Part shown: positions 34,002 to 42,620 of the stretch, piece after piece
Position numbering within the stretch: position 1 is the stretch's first letter
Layout of the letters: the number at the start of each line of letters is the position of its first letter
Assembly (NCBI RefSeq): GCF_021531055.1
Contig: NZ_JADYTL010000002.1
Coordinates: 1 to 64,000 of the forward strand
Direction: 5' to 3'
Source: Collinsella tanakaei
GTDB lineage: Bacteria; Actinomycetota; Coriobacteriia; Coriobacteriales; Coriobacteriaceae
Length of the DNA: 64,000 bases
Position numbers and translations under genes: made by a program
Notes under the pieces: model-generated
Seen by the model: the letters and a program-made list of their open reading frames with translations, nothing else
Databases searched by the model: none
What the model was told of the DNA's origin: nothing

Positions 34002-35705
34002 TTACTTCTGGTTCGCCTCGAGCAGAGCCTTGACCTCGTCGGCCGTGGAGCATGCGAGCGCCTTCTCGGCAAGCTCCTGAGCCTCGGCGACGGTCCACTG
34101 CGAGATCGTCTTGCGCGTGCGCAGGATGCTGGGCGCGGAGGTGGAGAACTCCTCCATGCCCCACGCGATCAGCAGCGGCGTGAGCAGCGGATCGGACGCG
34201 GCCTCGCCGCACATACCGACCATGATGCCCTCCTTGACGCCGGCCTCGATGATGTTCTTGATGGCGCGCAGCACCGCCGGGTAGTACCAGCTGTACAGGT
34301 AGGCCACCTTGTCGTTGCCGCGGTCGGACGCCATGGTGTAACCGGTCAGGTCGTTGGTGCCGATCGAGAAGAAGTCGGCCTCCTTGGCCAGCAGGTCGGG
34401 GATGTTCGCGGAGGCCGCGGTCTCGGTCATGATACCGACCTCGATGTCCTCGTTGAACTTGTAGCCCTCCTCGCGCAGCTCGGCCTTGCAGGTCTCGACG
34501 AGCTCCTTGACGGCACGGATCTCCTCGACGCAGGTGACCATCGGAACCATGATCTTGATGTCGCCGAAGGCGCTCGCGCGCAGCAGGGCACGCAGCTGGA
34601 CCTTGTACTCGTCGGGATTATCGAGGCAGTAGCGGATGGCGCGATAACCCAGGAAGGGGTTCTCCTCCTTCATGAGCTTGAGATACGGAATCTCCTTGTC
34701 GCCGCCCACATCGAGTGTGCGGATGATGACCGGGGCGCCCTTCATGGCCACGGCGACCTTGCGGTACGCGTCGAACTGCTCCTCCTCGGAGGGCAGCGAC
34801 TTGGCATCCATGAACAGGAACTCGGAACGGAACAGGCCGATGGCCTCGGCGTCGTGATCGAGCGCGCCCTTCACGTCATCGGGGTTGCCGATATTGCAGG
34901 CCATGACCTTCTTGTAGCCGTCGGCGGTGATCGTCGGCTTGCCGCGGAAGGCCTCGAGCGCCTGCTTCTCGGCCTTGAAGTCCTCGGCGCGCTTGGTGTA
35001 GTCGGCCAGCGTCGCCTCGTCGGGATCGGCGATGACGGCGCCCTTGGAGCCGTCGATGATCGCGGTCATGCCGTTGTGCAGCGCACCGCAGGCGTTGGAG
35101 ACCGACAGGACCGCCGGGATCTCGAGGGCGCGGGCGATGATCGCGGAATGCGAGGTGCGACCGCCGACCTCGGTGACGATGCCGGCGACGTTCTTCTTGT
35201 CGATCGTGGCCGTCATGGACGGGGTCAGGTCATGGATGACGATGACGGTGCCCTCGGGCAGGACGGACAGGTCGACGAGCGCGCGACCCAGCAGCTCGGC
35301 GAGGATGCCGGTGCGGATGTCGGCGATGTCGGCGGCGCGCAGACGGAAGACCTCGTCGTCCATGGACAGGAACATGTTCTCGAACATCGTGCTGGTCTCG
35401 GTCAGGGCCTGCTCGGCGCAGGTGCCGCCGTCGATGGACGCCATGATGGCGCCACCGAGCTCAGGATCCTGGGCGAGCGTCACATGGCCGTACATGATCT
35501 CGGCCTCGGCCTCGCCGACGCTGGTCTTCATGTGCTCGGCCTGGGCCTCGGTCTTGGCGCAGAACGTGTCGAGCGCCGCCTGGAAGCGAGCCTTCTCGGC
35601 CTCGGTGTCCTCGACCGTATGCGGCGTGAACGTCAGATCGGGCTCGACGGCGACGACGACGGTGCCGATGCCGATGCCCTCGGATGCGTTAACTCCCTCG
35701 TACAT
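34002..35705 (-). CDS. ptsI: PTS phosphoenolpyruvate-protein phosphotransferase (EI)
   Basis: Enzyme I takes phosphate from PEP and passes it to HPr. The phosphorylated histidine is H186 in VGGRTSHSAIIARA. The C-terminal TIM-barrel PEP site has FRSEFLFMD, GIMTETAAS and SIGTNDLTGYTMASDR, and the catalytic cysteine in GMCGEAASDP. 567 residues is normal length. ATG 35705 has a GAGAGGAAG site. HPr lies 141 bases upstream on the same strand, so ptsH-ptsI followed by two sugar-phosphate kinases form a carbohydrate uptake block. Confidence 0.97.
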   Translation of the reverse strand: MYEGVNASEGIGIGTVVVAVEPDLTFTPHTVEDTEAEKARFQAALDTFCAKTEAQAEHMKTSVGEAEAEIMYGHVTLAQDPELGGAIMASIDGGTCAEQALTETSTMFENMFLSMDDEVFRLRAADIADIRTGILAELLGRALVDLSVLPEGTVIVIHDLTPSMTATIDKKNVAGIVTEVGGRTSHSAIIARALEIPAVLSVSNACGALHNGMTAIIDGSKGAVIADPDEATLADYTKRAEDFKAEKQALEAFRGKPTITADGYKKVMACNIGNPDDVKGALDHDAEAIGLFRSEFLFMDAKSLPSEEEQFDAYRKVAVAMKGAPVIIRTLDVGGDKEIPYLKLMKEENPFLGYRAIRYCLDNPDEYKVQLRALLRASAFGDIKIMVPMVTCVEEIRAVKELVETCKAELREEGYKFNEDIEVGIMTETAASANIPDLLAKEADFFSIGTNDLTGYTMASDRGNDKVAYLYSWYYPAVLRAIKNIIEAGVKEGIMVGMCGEAASDPLLTPLLIAWGMEEFSTSAPSILRTRKTISQWTVAEAQELAEKALACSTADEVKALLEANQK

Positions 35706-35846
35706 TGAACTTCCTCTCCATGCTTGCCCAGCGCAGCGCGCCGGGCCCCCTGCAAAGAACGCGGGCGCCGCGAGCCCGCGACACCCGCGTCCAATATACC
35801 CTGATGGGAGGCCCTCAACGTGGAAGGCCGTATGATGTGGGATAGG

Positions 35847-36110
35847 CTACTCGCCCAGACCGCTCTTGATAAGGTCGATGGCGGCGGTGAGCGCCTCGTT
35901 CTCGTCGGCGCCGTCGCAGCGGATCTCAACCTCGGTACCGCACGGGATACCGGCGGCCATGAGCGCCATGGGGCTCTTGCCGTTCACGTCCTTGTCGGTG
36001 GTGTGCACGATCACGTCGCAGGCGAACTTGCCCATCGTGGAGGCGAACAGGCCGGCGGGACGCATGTGCAGACCCTGCGGATTGATGAGGGTGACCTTCT
36101 CAGAAACCAT
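35847..36110 (-). CDS. ptsH: PTS phosphocarrier protein HPr
   Basis: An 87-residue HPr. The phosphoryl-accepting H15 lies in GLHMRPAG, and the regulatory serine S46 is present in NGKSPMALM, with the family spacing. S46 suggests control by HPr kinase as in Gram-positive bacteria, although no hprK is seen in this window. It is located just ahead of ptsI. Confidence 0.97.
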   Translation of the reverse strand: MVSEKVTLINPQGLHMRPAGLFASTMGKFACDVIVHTTDKDVNGKSPMALMAAGIPCGTEVEIRCDGADENEALTAAIDLIKSGLGE

Positions 36111-36253
36111 ACTGGACTCTCCTTTGCCAACTGTACGCGCTCTCGATACCTAACGAAGCGCGATAAAGTACGTGGATAGTTTACCGCATCGGCGCGTAAA
36201 TGATGCGCAGAACGACGAGTGCGGCAAAAACGGCCCCAACGGTATGGTACGCG

Positions 36254-36805
36254 TTACATGAGTCGGGCGTTGATCGCCGCGGCGAGCCCCGCGGGGTCAT
36301 CGCAGGACTTGACCTGATCGCGGAACGCCTCGTCCATGAGCGCCTCGGTGACCTGCGAGAGCAGGCGCAGATGGGTGGTGCCGCCCGCCGTGTCGGGAAT
36401 GAGCAGCGCGATGGCGATGCGCACCGGCAGCTCGTCCATCGTGTCCCAACCCGTGACGCCGACGCGATCCTTGGCGATGAGGACCGCCGTGCGCTCGATG
36501 GTCGCCGACTTAGCATGCGGAATCGCGAAGCCGTCCATCATGCCGGTCGTCCCCTCCGCCTCGCGCTTGAGGAACGCCTGCATAAGCGCCTCGGCGTCGC
36601 GTGCCAGCCCGAGCGAGACGGCCTGTTCGGACAAAAAGCGCAACATGTCGTCGCGATCGCCGAGCGCAAGACCGCAGAACACGTGACCCTCGGGGACGAG
36701 GGCGTCGGCCTCGCCTCCGCGATCCGCCCTCAATCCGGCAAGCGCGGACTGGGCCTTCTCGGCAAGCGAGCTCGTGGCGGCGGCGATGTCAATGGAATCG
36801 TTCAC
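36254..36805 (-). CDS. PTS fructose/mannitol-type EIIA protein
   Basis: A 183-residue protein with an EIIA-fru (PTS_EIIA_2) domain: the phosphorylated histidine sits in MMDGFAIPHAKS, about residue 95, followed by TAVLIAKDRVGV and the C-terminal HLRLLSQVTEALMDE. A GTG start at 36805 is chosen because GGGAGG lies eight bases upstream; the frame is open for 18 more codons without a ribosome site. No EIIB or EIIC lies nearby, so it is either an orphan regulatory EIIA or serves a distant transporter. Confidence 0.88.
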   Translation of the reverse strand: MNDSIDIAAATSSLAEKAQSALAGLRADRGGEADALVPEGHVFCGLALGDRDDMLRFLSEQAVSLGLARDAEALMQAFLKREAEGTTGMMDGFAIPHAKSATIERTAVLIAKDRVGVTGWDTMDELPVRIAIALLIPDTAGGTTHLRLLSQVTEALMDEAFRDQVKSCDDPAGLAAAINARLM

Positions 36806-36856
36806 GGTCGGTACCTCCCGGCTCAAGTACACCCGGGTACACGCCCCGGGAATATG

Positions 36857-36880
36857 CAAAAGCCGGACACACGGTCCGGC
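36857..36880 (-). terminator. Terminator of tRNA-Arg
   Basis: GCCGGAC (36862-36868) pairs with GTCCGGC (36874-36880); read on the minus strand the stem is followed by TTTT. It lies 12 bases beyond the tRNA 3' end. Confidence 0.8.
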
Positions 36881-36892
36881 CTGCGGTTTTTA

Positions 36893-36969
36893 TGGTGCGC
36901 CATGTCGGATTCGAACCAACGACCTTAGGATTAGAAGTCCTCTGCTCTATCCAGCTGAGCTAATGGCGC
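36893..36969 (-). tRNA. tRNA-Arg (UCU)
   Basis: Acceptor stem GCGCCAT/ATGGCGC, D loop with AGCTGGATAG, anticodon loop CTTCTAA giving anticodon TCT, T loop TTCGAAT, and an encoded ACCA end. It reads AGA, a rare codon in GC-rich genomes. Confidence 0.95.
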
Positions 36970-37204
36970 ATGCGAGTCAAGTATAGACGATTGCTCGCCA
37001 AAGGGTAGGCCCGAGTCCGGGTACCCGAACGCGTCCTCGCGCGCCGGATCAGGCGGAAACCGCACGGCAACGCCCGGAATCGAACACGTGTCGACATTTG
37101 CGACGATATCCTACGCACTTCCTTGCGATTTTCTTACGGCGGATATCGGGACGCAGCACGCGGGAACCAGATGATTCGATCCGACCACCTGGATTGGAGT
37201 CGTC

Positions 37205-38155
37205 ATGGACACTGCAGCTTCGCGGCCCTCGATCGCCGTGCTCATCCCCTGCTATAACGAAGAGATCACCGTCGCCAAGGTCGTGCGTGACTTCGCACGC
37301 GAGCTTCCCGAGGCGGTCATCTACGTGTACGACAACAACTCGACCGACCGCACCGCCGCACTCGCGCGCGAGGCGGGTGCCGTCGTGCAGCCCGAATCGC
37401 GCCAGGGCAAGGGCAACGTCGTACGCCAGATGTTCCGCGACATCGAAGCCGATTGCTACCTCATGGTCGACGGCGACGACACCTATCCCGCCAGCGCCGC
37501 CCGTGACCTGTGCGACCCCATCCTCGCGGGCGAAGCCGACATGACCGTCGGAGACCGTCTCTCCAACGGCACCTATGCCGAGCAGAACAAGCGCGCCTTC
37601 CACGGCTTTGGCAACGATCTGGTACGCGTCATGATCAAGTGGATCTACGGATACGCGTTCGATGACGTCATGACGGGCTATCGCGCGTTCTCGCGGGCCT
37701 TCGTCAAAACGTTCCCTGTCCTCTCGGAAGGCTTCCAGATCGAAACCGAGCTGTCCATCCACGCGGTCGACCGGCGCTGGCGCATCCTCGACGTGCCCAT
37801 CGTCTATCGCGACCGCCCCGCGGAATCGCACTCCAAGCTCTCGACGGTCTCGGATGGGATCAAGGTGCTGCACACGATCGGGACCCTGTTCAAGAACTAC
37901 CGCCCTCTGAAGTTCTTCACGCTCGTATCCTTGGCGTTTTTGCTGCTCGGCCTCATCGCGGGGATACCCGTCGTCATGGAGTTCCTCCGCACCGGACTCG
38001 TCCCGCGGATCCCGACGACCATTCTGGCAGCGTCACTCGTCTTTCTGTGCGGCCTATCGCTTGCAACGGGACTCGTGCTGGACTCCGTCGCCAAGGTCGA
38101 TCGCAAGCAGTGGGAGCTTTCCGTGCTGCGCGAGGAGGAGCACGACCACCGATAG
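37205..38155 (+). CDS. Family 2 glycosyltransferase (DPM1/DesK-like) with two TM spans
   Basis: A 316-residue transferase that likely moves a sugar from a nucleotide donor to a polyprenyl or membrane acceptor. The GT-A fold is seen in AVLIPCYNEEITVAKVV, the first aspartates in VYDNNSTDRT, the metal-binding DGDDTYP and the acceptor-side R-A-F-S and R-P-A-E-S-H-S-K. Two C-terminal membrane spans lie at about 235-257 and 270-292. SD TTGGAG is six bases before the ATG. It begins the envelope glycan cluster. Confidence 0.9.
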   Translation: MDTAASRPSIAVLIPCYNEEITVAKVVRDFARELPEAVIYVYDNNSTDRTAALAREAGAVVQPESRQGKGNVVRQMFRDIEADCYLMVDGDDTYPASAARDLCDPILAGEADMTVGDRLSNGTYAEQNKRAFHGFGNDLVRVMIKWIYGYAFDDVMTGYRAFSRAFVKTFPVLSEGFQIETELSIHAVDRRWRILDVPIVYRDRPAESHSKLSTVSDGIKVLHTIGTLFKNYRPLKFFTLVSLAFLLLGLIAGIPVVMEFLRTGLVPRIPTTILAASLVFLCGLSLATGLVLDSVAKVDRKQWELSVLREEEHDHR

Positions 38156-38490
38156 CGCGGAGACGGGCTCTCGGCGGCCTCGGGCCCATGTCCCAAGGCC
38201 GCCGAAAACGTTCGTTTCCTCGCTGGGTTACAAAATCGCACACTTTCTAGTTGAAAATCCGCTCTGCATACGCTTTAGGCGCACCAGCACGATACCCTGG
38301 ACAGTCCATGCAGGCGCTTTTGCCCTTTGCGTGCGCCATTCACATGCCTAGTACTAATAGCTCTAACGTGCCATACGTAAGATGCATGGATAACACTTCG
38401 ACCAAAGGCCAGAGAAACTAGAAACTACGCTTTTTTGGCACTCGCCACCGAAGTGAATTTTCAGCCACCCAAATTCTATGCAATCTTTTA
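38156..38490. other. AT-richer intergenic region without a gene
   Basis: About 335 bases between two convergent glycosyltransferase genes. Base composition is visibly less GC-rich than the neighbours. I see no ORF with a start signal, no RNA fold and no clear repeat. Confidence 0.5.
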
Positions 38491-40338
38491 TTAAAGGCCC
38501 AGATAGCGTATCCAAAACTCACGCGACGTCAGATACGGTCGGGCTTCTTTCCATGCCCGCCGCACGCGACCGCGCTCCACGCGGTACCGGCGCAGCAGCA
38601 TGCGCTCACGCGTGCGGATGGCGCGGAATCGCGCGCGGTCCATATGCCTGATCACGCCACGCGTACGCGTCGGATCGAGCACGACGAGCGTCGCGCACCC
38701 CGTCGAATCGCCCTCCAAAACCGTATGCCCGTGCTTGACCACGTACCCGGGCTTTTTCTTGAGTAACGACGGCGGCAGATAGTGCTTGTCGTAGGGCACG
38801 GTCCGCCATAAGCGCATCAACGGATGGGACGGACGCGGCAACAAGCCGGTGCAGCCGAGAACCTCCTGGGTGACGCCCGCGTCGCGCAGGAGCATCGGAT
38901 CGAGGTCCGTCACGGCTTCCATCCGCTCGTTGCGCGCGCCGAGCTGCGCCAGGAGCGCGGCGCCGTCAAGATCGCGCAGATAGTCGGGGCCTTTCAGATA
39001 GTCCTCCACACCGTCGAGCAAGAGCTCGGCCGAACGGTAATCCAAGTCTCGCAGGTCCTGCCTGATCGTACGGCGCAGCCGAGCGATGAACATCACGTCG
39101 GACGCACAGCCGTCCATCGCCATCGTCGCGAGGAAATTCCGCACGTATTGATAGCAGTCGACCGACGCGCGGAAGCGCCCCTCAAAGCCCTCGTGCCACA
39201 CGCCGATGCCGATCATGGTCATGAAGGTCGGGTCGTTGCGCACGCCGAACTCCACATCGTCGCAGCGGATGAAAAACGGCATGGGCAGCCCCCGATCGCG
39301 AATCACCTCGACGGGGATGCAGCTGTACCACCACGCGCCGTACGCGCGCGGCACCTCCACCGACGTGCGCTCGCAGCGCACAATGCCCGCAAGCTCACCC
39401 ACGTCGAGGTCTTCCTTCACGCGACGGTACATCCCCGACCGCAACACGTAGGACACGTCCTCGTACAGACGCGTCGGATCCTCGAGCGCGAGCATCGCCC
39501 CGTTCACGAAGGCCGTACGATACACGCCGCGCGCAAGCATGAGCAGCGCGTAGGTGCGGATCAGGCTCTCGGGAATGATACGCACGTCGTCGTCCATCAC
39601 GAGCACGTGCGTGAACGCTCCGGGCTCCTCGGTCGCTGCGAGCATGCCGCGCGCGAAACCGCCCGCACCGCCGACGTTGCGGTTGGGAAGCACCGTGACC
39701 ATATCGTCCGAAAGCGCGGCGGCATCGAGCGTGCGCCCATTGTCGACCACGAACATATGGAAGTTCGCCTCGACCGGGTCGCCCTCCTCGCGTATCGCAC
39801 GGCGCACGCGTTCGATGTTCTCTGTCACGTAGGATTCCTTGCAAAACGTCGTGGTGACCAGCGCGAGCCGCGGCGTGTTCACGCGATCGCGCTCGACCGT
39901 GGCATGCCACCAGGCGCGCACGAGCCCCATCGTCGCGCCGCTCTTCGGCACGAGCGCGAACCCCACTAGGTCGAACGGCGCACACACGACCTCGATCTCG
40001 AGGCGCCGCACCGCACCTGCGGCTGTATCCACCTCGACCACGTCGACAACCTTCGGCACGTCCGACCCTTGCTCGACGCCGAGGACCTCGATGGAGCCCG
40101 ATCCCGACACCTCGGCATGGAGCCATGCCGTCTCGATGCCCGCGTACGCGCGCCACTTGCATGCCGAAAGCGCGTTGAGGTACGTCAGGAAGTCCACGCG
40201 CCCGCGTGCCGTCAAGCCTGCCGACGGGCCATCGACGGACACCGCACCCGGAGCCGCACGAAAGTACAGCTCCGGGTGCCGCGCTGCATGGTCATCCGGA
40301 TACAGCAGGATATTGCCGAGCTTACAATCGACGGTCAT
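38491..40338 (-). CDS. GlfT2-like galactofuranosyltransferase, copy 1
   Basis: A 615-residue GT2-family enzyme of the GlfT2 type, which adds galactofuranose units to a cell-wall polymer. An N-terminal beta-sandwich precedes the catalytic domain with LALVTTTFCKESYV, NVGGAGGFARGM, the metal-binding HVLVMDDDVRI, and W-W-Y-S-C-I-P...IRCDDVEFG. ATG 40338 has GGAG seven bases upstream. No galactopyranose mutase gene is visible, so the exact sugar is inferred from family. It is a paralogue of the next gene. Confidence 0.88.
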   Translation of the reverse strand: MTVDCKLGNILLYPDDHAARHPELYFRAAPGAVSVDGPSAGLTARGRVDFLTYLNALSACKWRAYAGIETAWLHAEVSGSGSIEVLGVEQGSDVPKVVDVVEVDTAAGAVRRLEIEVVCAPFDLVGFALVPKSGATMGLVRAWWHATVERDRVNTPRLALVTTTFCKESYVTENIERVRRAIREEGDPVEANFHMFVVDNGRTLDAAALSDDMVTVLPNRNVGGAGGFARGMLAATEEPGAFTHVLVMDDDVRIIPESLIRTYALLMLARGVYRTAFVNGAMLALEDPTRLYEDVSYVLRSGMYRRVKEDLDVGELAGIVRCERTSVEVPRAYGAWWYSCIPVEVIRDRGLPMPFFIRCDDVEFGVRNDPTFMTMIGIGVWHEGFEGRFRASVDCYQYVRNFLATMAMDGCASDVMFIARLRRTIRQDLRDLDYRSAELLLDGVEDYLKGPDYLRDLDGAALLAQLGARNERMEAVTDLDPMLLRDAGVTQEVLGCTGLLPRPSHPLMRLWRTVPYDKHYLPPSLLKKKPGYVVKHGHTVLEGDSTGCATLVVLDPTRTRGVIRHMDRARFRAIRTRERMLLRRYRVERGRVRRAWKEARPYLTSREFWIRYLGL

Positions 40339-40413
40339 GTGAGCATCTCCAAACATATGCGGCGGCACGCGCGGCAATGGCACCCGCAGGCGGGACACAG
40401 CGTGGCGCCTGCA

Positions 40414-42288
40414 TCACGCCATGCCCAGATAGGACTTCCAAAACGTAACGGAGGTCAGCTCGTCGCGACGCTCGGCATACGCGCGGCAGATCTCCTTTCG
40501 ATGGCGCCTGAAGTACGCGAGGTCCTCCTTATAGCGCTTGACGATACGTGCATACCGTGCGGGATCCTTGGTCCGGATCGTGCCGCAGCGGTTGTGCCAG
40601 TCGATGACGATCAGGTGCTTTTTCCCGCGGATCACGCCGGCGGGATACGCCCACCCCTCGATGGGGATGAGCGCATAGCCCCTCCCCTTTTTGACCAGCA
40701 GCCTCTGGTGGTTATCGGTCGCATAGTCGCTCAGCCGCTCGACGAAGCTGCGCGCCTTGTCCGAATCGATGAGCTGGCGATCCGCCTGCATGATATGGAA
40801 ATCCGTAAGACCGAGCGCGTGCGCCTGCCGCTCCAGCTCGTCGAAGGGCACGAGCCGCTCCTTGGCGCGGTTCGCACGCATGAACGTCTTCTCGGCGACG
40901 CCGGGTTGCGCCAGATACGCGGGCCCCTTCATGAAGTCCTCGAAGCCGTCCAGACACAGCTCGGCGTTCTCGTAGCCGAACTTCTTGAGCTCGAGCCGGA
41001 TGTTGTTGTGCAGCTCGTCCATGAAGCCTACCGTGGGCGAGATACCTGCCGAGCACAGCGCGATCATGGTGTTGCGCGTGGTCTGGTAGCGCTCGACCGC
41101 GGCGTTGTAACGCGCGTTGAACGGCATGTGCCACACGCAGATGCCGTTCATGGTCATGAAGGTCGGCGCGCAACGAACGCCGAACTCGACATCGTCGAAG
41201 CGCACGAACACCGGCAGCGGCAGCCCGTGCTCCTCGATCGCGGAGACGGGGATGCAGCAGTACCACCACGCGGCGTAGCGCCTGCGCGTGCGCGCCACCT
41301 CCTCGGGGATGCGGAACAGCTCGTTGTAGACGAGGTCCTCGAAGTTCGTCAGGCGCAAAGGGGGCTTTGCCGGCGCGAGCAGGCCGCTTTCGTCGATCAA
41401 GCCGGTGTCCTCCCATTGCTGGTCGGGCACCTCCATGTTGAGCATGGCGCCGCTCACGAAAGCGTCGGCGTACTCGTCGTCGACGATCCGCAGCAGGTTG
41501 TAGGTACGTCTGATGCTCTCGGGCGACATGGCCACGTCGTCATCCATGAGCAGCACGTGCGTCGCGCGCGGCTGCTGCTCGAGCGCCTCCACCATGCCGC
41601 GGGCAAAGCCACCGGAGCCACCGACGTTGTCATTGGGCGAGATCGAGATGCGATCGCGCTGCAGGCGATCGACGTCGAGCGTGCGCCCGTTGTCGATGAC
41701 GCGCAGGGAGACATGACGCGCGATGTCGTCGTCGCCTGAAAGGATATCCGCTTCGATCGCGGCGATGTTCGCCTCGACGAACGTCTCCTTCTTGAAGGTC
41801 GTCGTGACCAGGCACAGCTCCACGTCGCGCAAGGGTCGCACGGGCTCGACGGCGTAGTGGCAATCGCCGAGCGCGACCGTGCCGGCTGTTTCGAGCACGA
41901 AGCCCGCCAAGACCGTCTCGTCGTCGACCGAAAGCTCGAAATCGAGGCTTTGCCACGCATCGGAAGCGGCAACCTCACGGCAGCTCGACGCCACGCGCGC
42001 CGGCCGGTCCGAGAAGGCATCGCCCTTCGTCTGCCACAGCGTGCATGCGGCACCCTTGAGCTCCAGATGCAGCACGAAACGCCCCACCGACGCGTACCGT
42101 TTGAGCTTGGAGACGGACAGCGCGTTGAAGTACGTCGAGAAATCGAAGGTGCCCGCTCCGTACAGCAGCCATTCCCGGCGCTCATCGTCAAAGATCACGG
42201 GCCGGTCGGACCGGCAATACAGAGCCGGACAGCTCATCGCGCGCGGATTGCGTTCCAAAACGACGTTGGCGAATCTCATGAGGGACAT
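40414..42288 (-). CDS. GlfT2-like galactofuranosyltransferase, copy 2
   Basis: A 624-residue paralogue of the downstream transferase, with LCLVTTTFKKETFV, NVGGSGGFARGM, HVLLMDDDVAM and WWYCCIPVS...VRFDDVEFG. Two GlfT2-like enzymes in tandem suggest alternating linkages, as with GlfT1 and GlfT2 in mycobacteria, though both here are of the long polymerising type. ATG 42288 is preceded by GGGAG. The divergent gene at 42621 encodes a multi-span membrane protein that probably serves the same glycan. Confidence 0.88.
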   Translation of the reverse strand: MSLMRFANVVLERNPRAMSCPALYCRSDRPVIFDDERREWLLYGAGTFDFSTYFNALSVSKLKRYASVGRFVLHLELKGAACTLWQTKGDAFSDRPARVASSCREVAASDAWQSLDFELSVDDETVLAGFVLETAGTVALGDCHYAVEPVRPLRDVELCLVTTTFKKETFVEANIAAIEADILSGDDDIARHVSLRVIDNGRTLDVDRLQRDRISISPNDNVGGSGGFARGMVEALEQQPRATHVLLMDDDVAMSPESIRRTYNLLRIVDDEYADAFVSGAMLNMEVPDQQWEDTGLIDESGLLAPAKPPLRLTNFEDLVYNELFRIPEEVARTRRRYAAWWYCCIPVSAIEEHGLPLPVFVRFDDVEFGVRCAPTFMTMNGICVWHMPFNARYNAAVERYQTTRNTMIALCSAGISPTVGFMDELHNNIRLELKKFGYENAELCLDGFEDFMKGPAYLAQPGVAEKTFMRANRAKERLVPFDELERQAHALGLTDFHIMQADRQLIDSDKARSFVERLSDYATDNHQRLLVKKGRGYALIPIEGWAYPAGVIRGKKHLIVIDWHNRCGTIRTKDPARYARIVKRYKEDLAYFRRHRKEICRAYAERRDELTSVTFWKSYLGMA

Positions 42289-42620
42289 AGGCACTCCCGT
42301 ATTCCGGTCTGCCGGACCGTCTGTCGTCCGGCCATCGTGCGTGGATGATACCCACGGGATATCGACGTTCTTGCACCCGCCGAGCCATCGACATACGGCG
42401 AACATCTCGATGGTGTCCTTGTGTGCACTTTCTTATGAATGGCTGATGGGAACGGTCGGCCCGCGTCGGGATTCGCCGGGTCGCAGCGCAGGATGTCGAC
42501 ATATTTGGAGGTTTCCGGCCGCCTCGATACAGCCGATGCCCCACGGCTGTCGACGGGTACAGTACCCGCTGCACGATAGGTCGCCGCCATCGCGGGCGGC
42601 TCTCAGCGGAAGGACCGGAC
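42289..42620. other. Divergent promoter region of the glycan genes
   Basis: About 330 bases between the outward-facing GlfT2-like and DUF6020-type genes. It must hold both promoters. I see no confident -10/-35 pair or repeat. Confidence 0.4.

Noticed and set aside
32322-35708. Very long open frame (over 1100 codons) on the plus strand
   Set aside because: It runs antisense to two PfkB genes and ptsI, which have clear motifs and ribosome sites. The antisense translation has no domain and reflects GC-rich codon bias.
36254-36805. Complete fructose PTS operon
   Set aside because: Only an EIIA domain is encoded here; no EIIB or EIIC gene exists in the neighbourhood.
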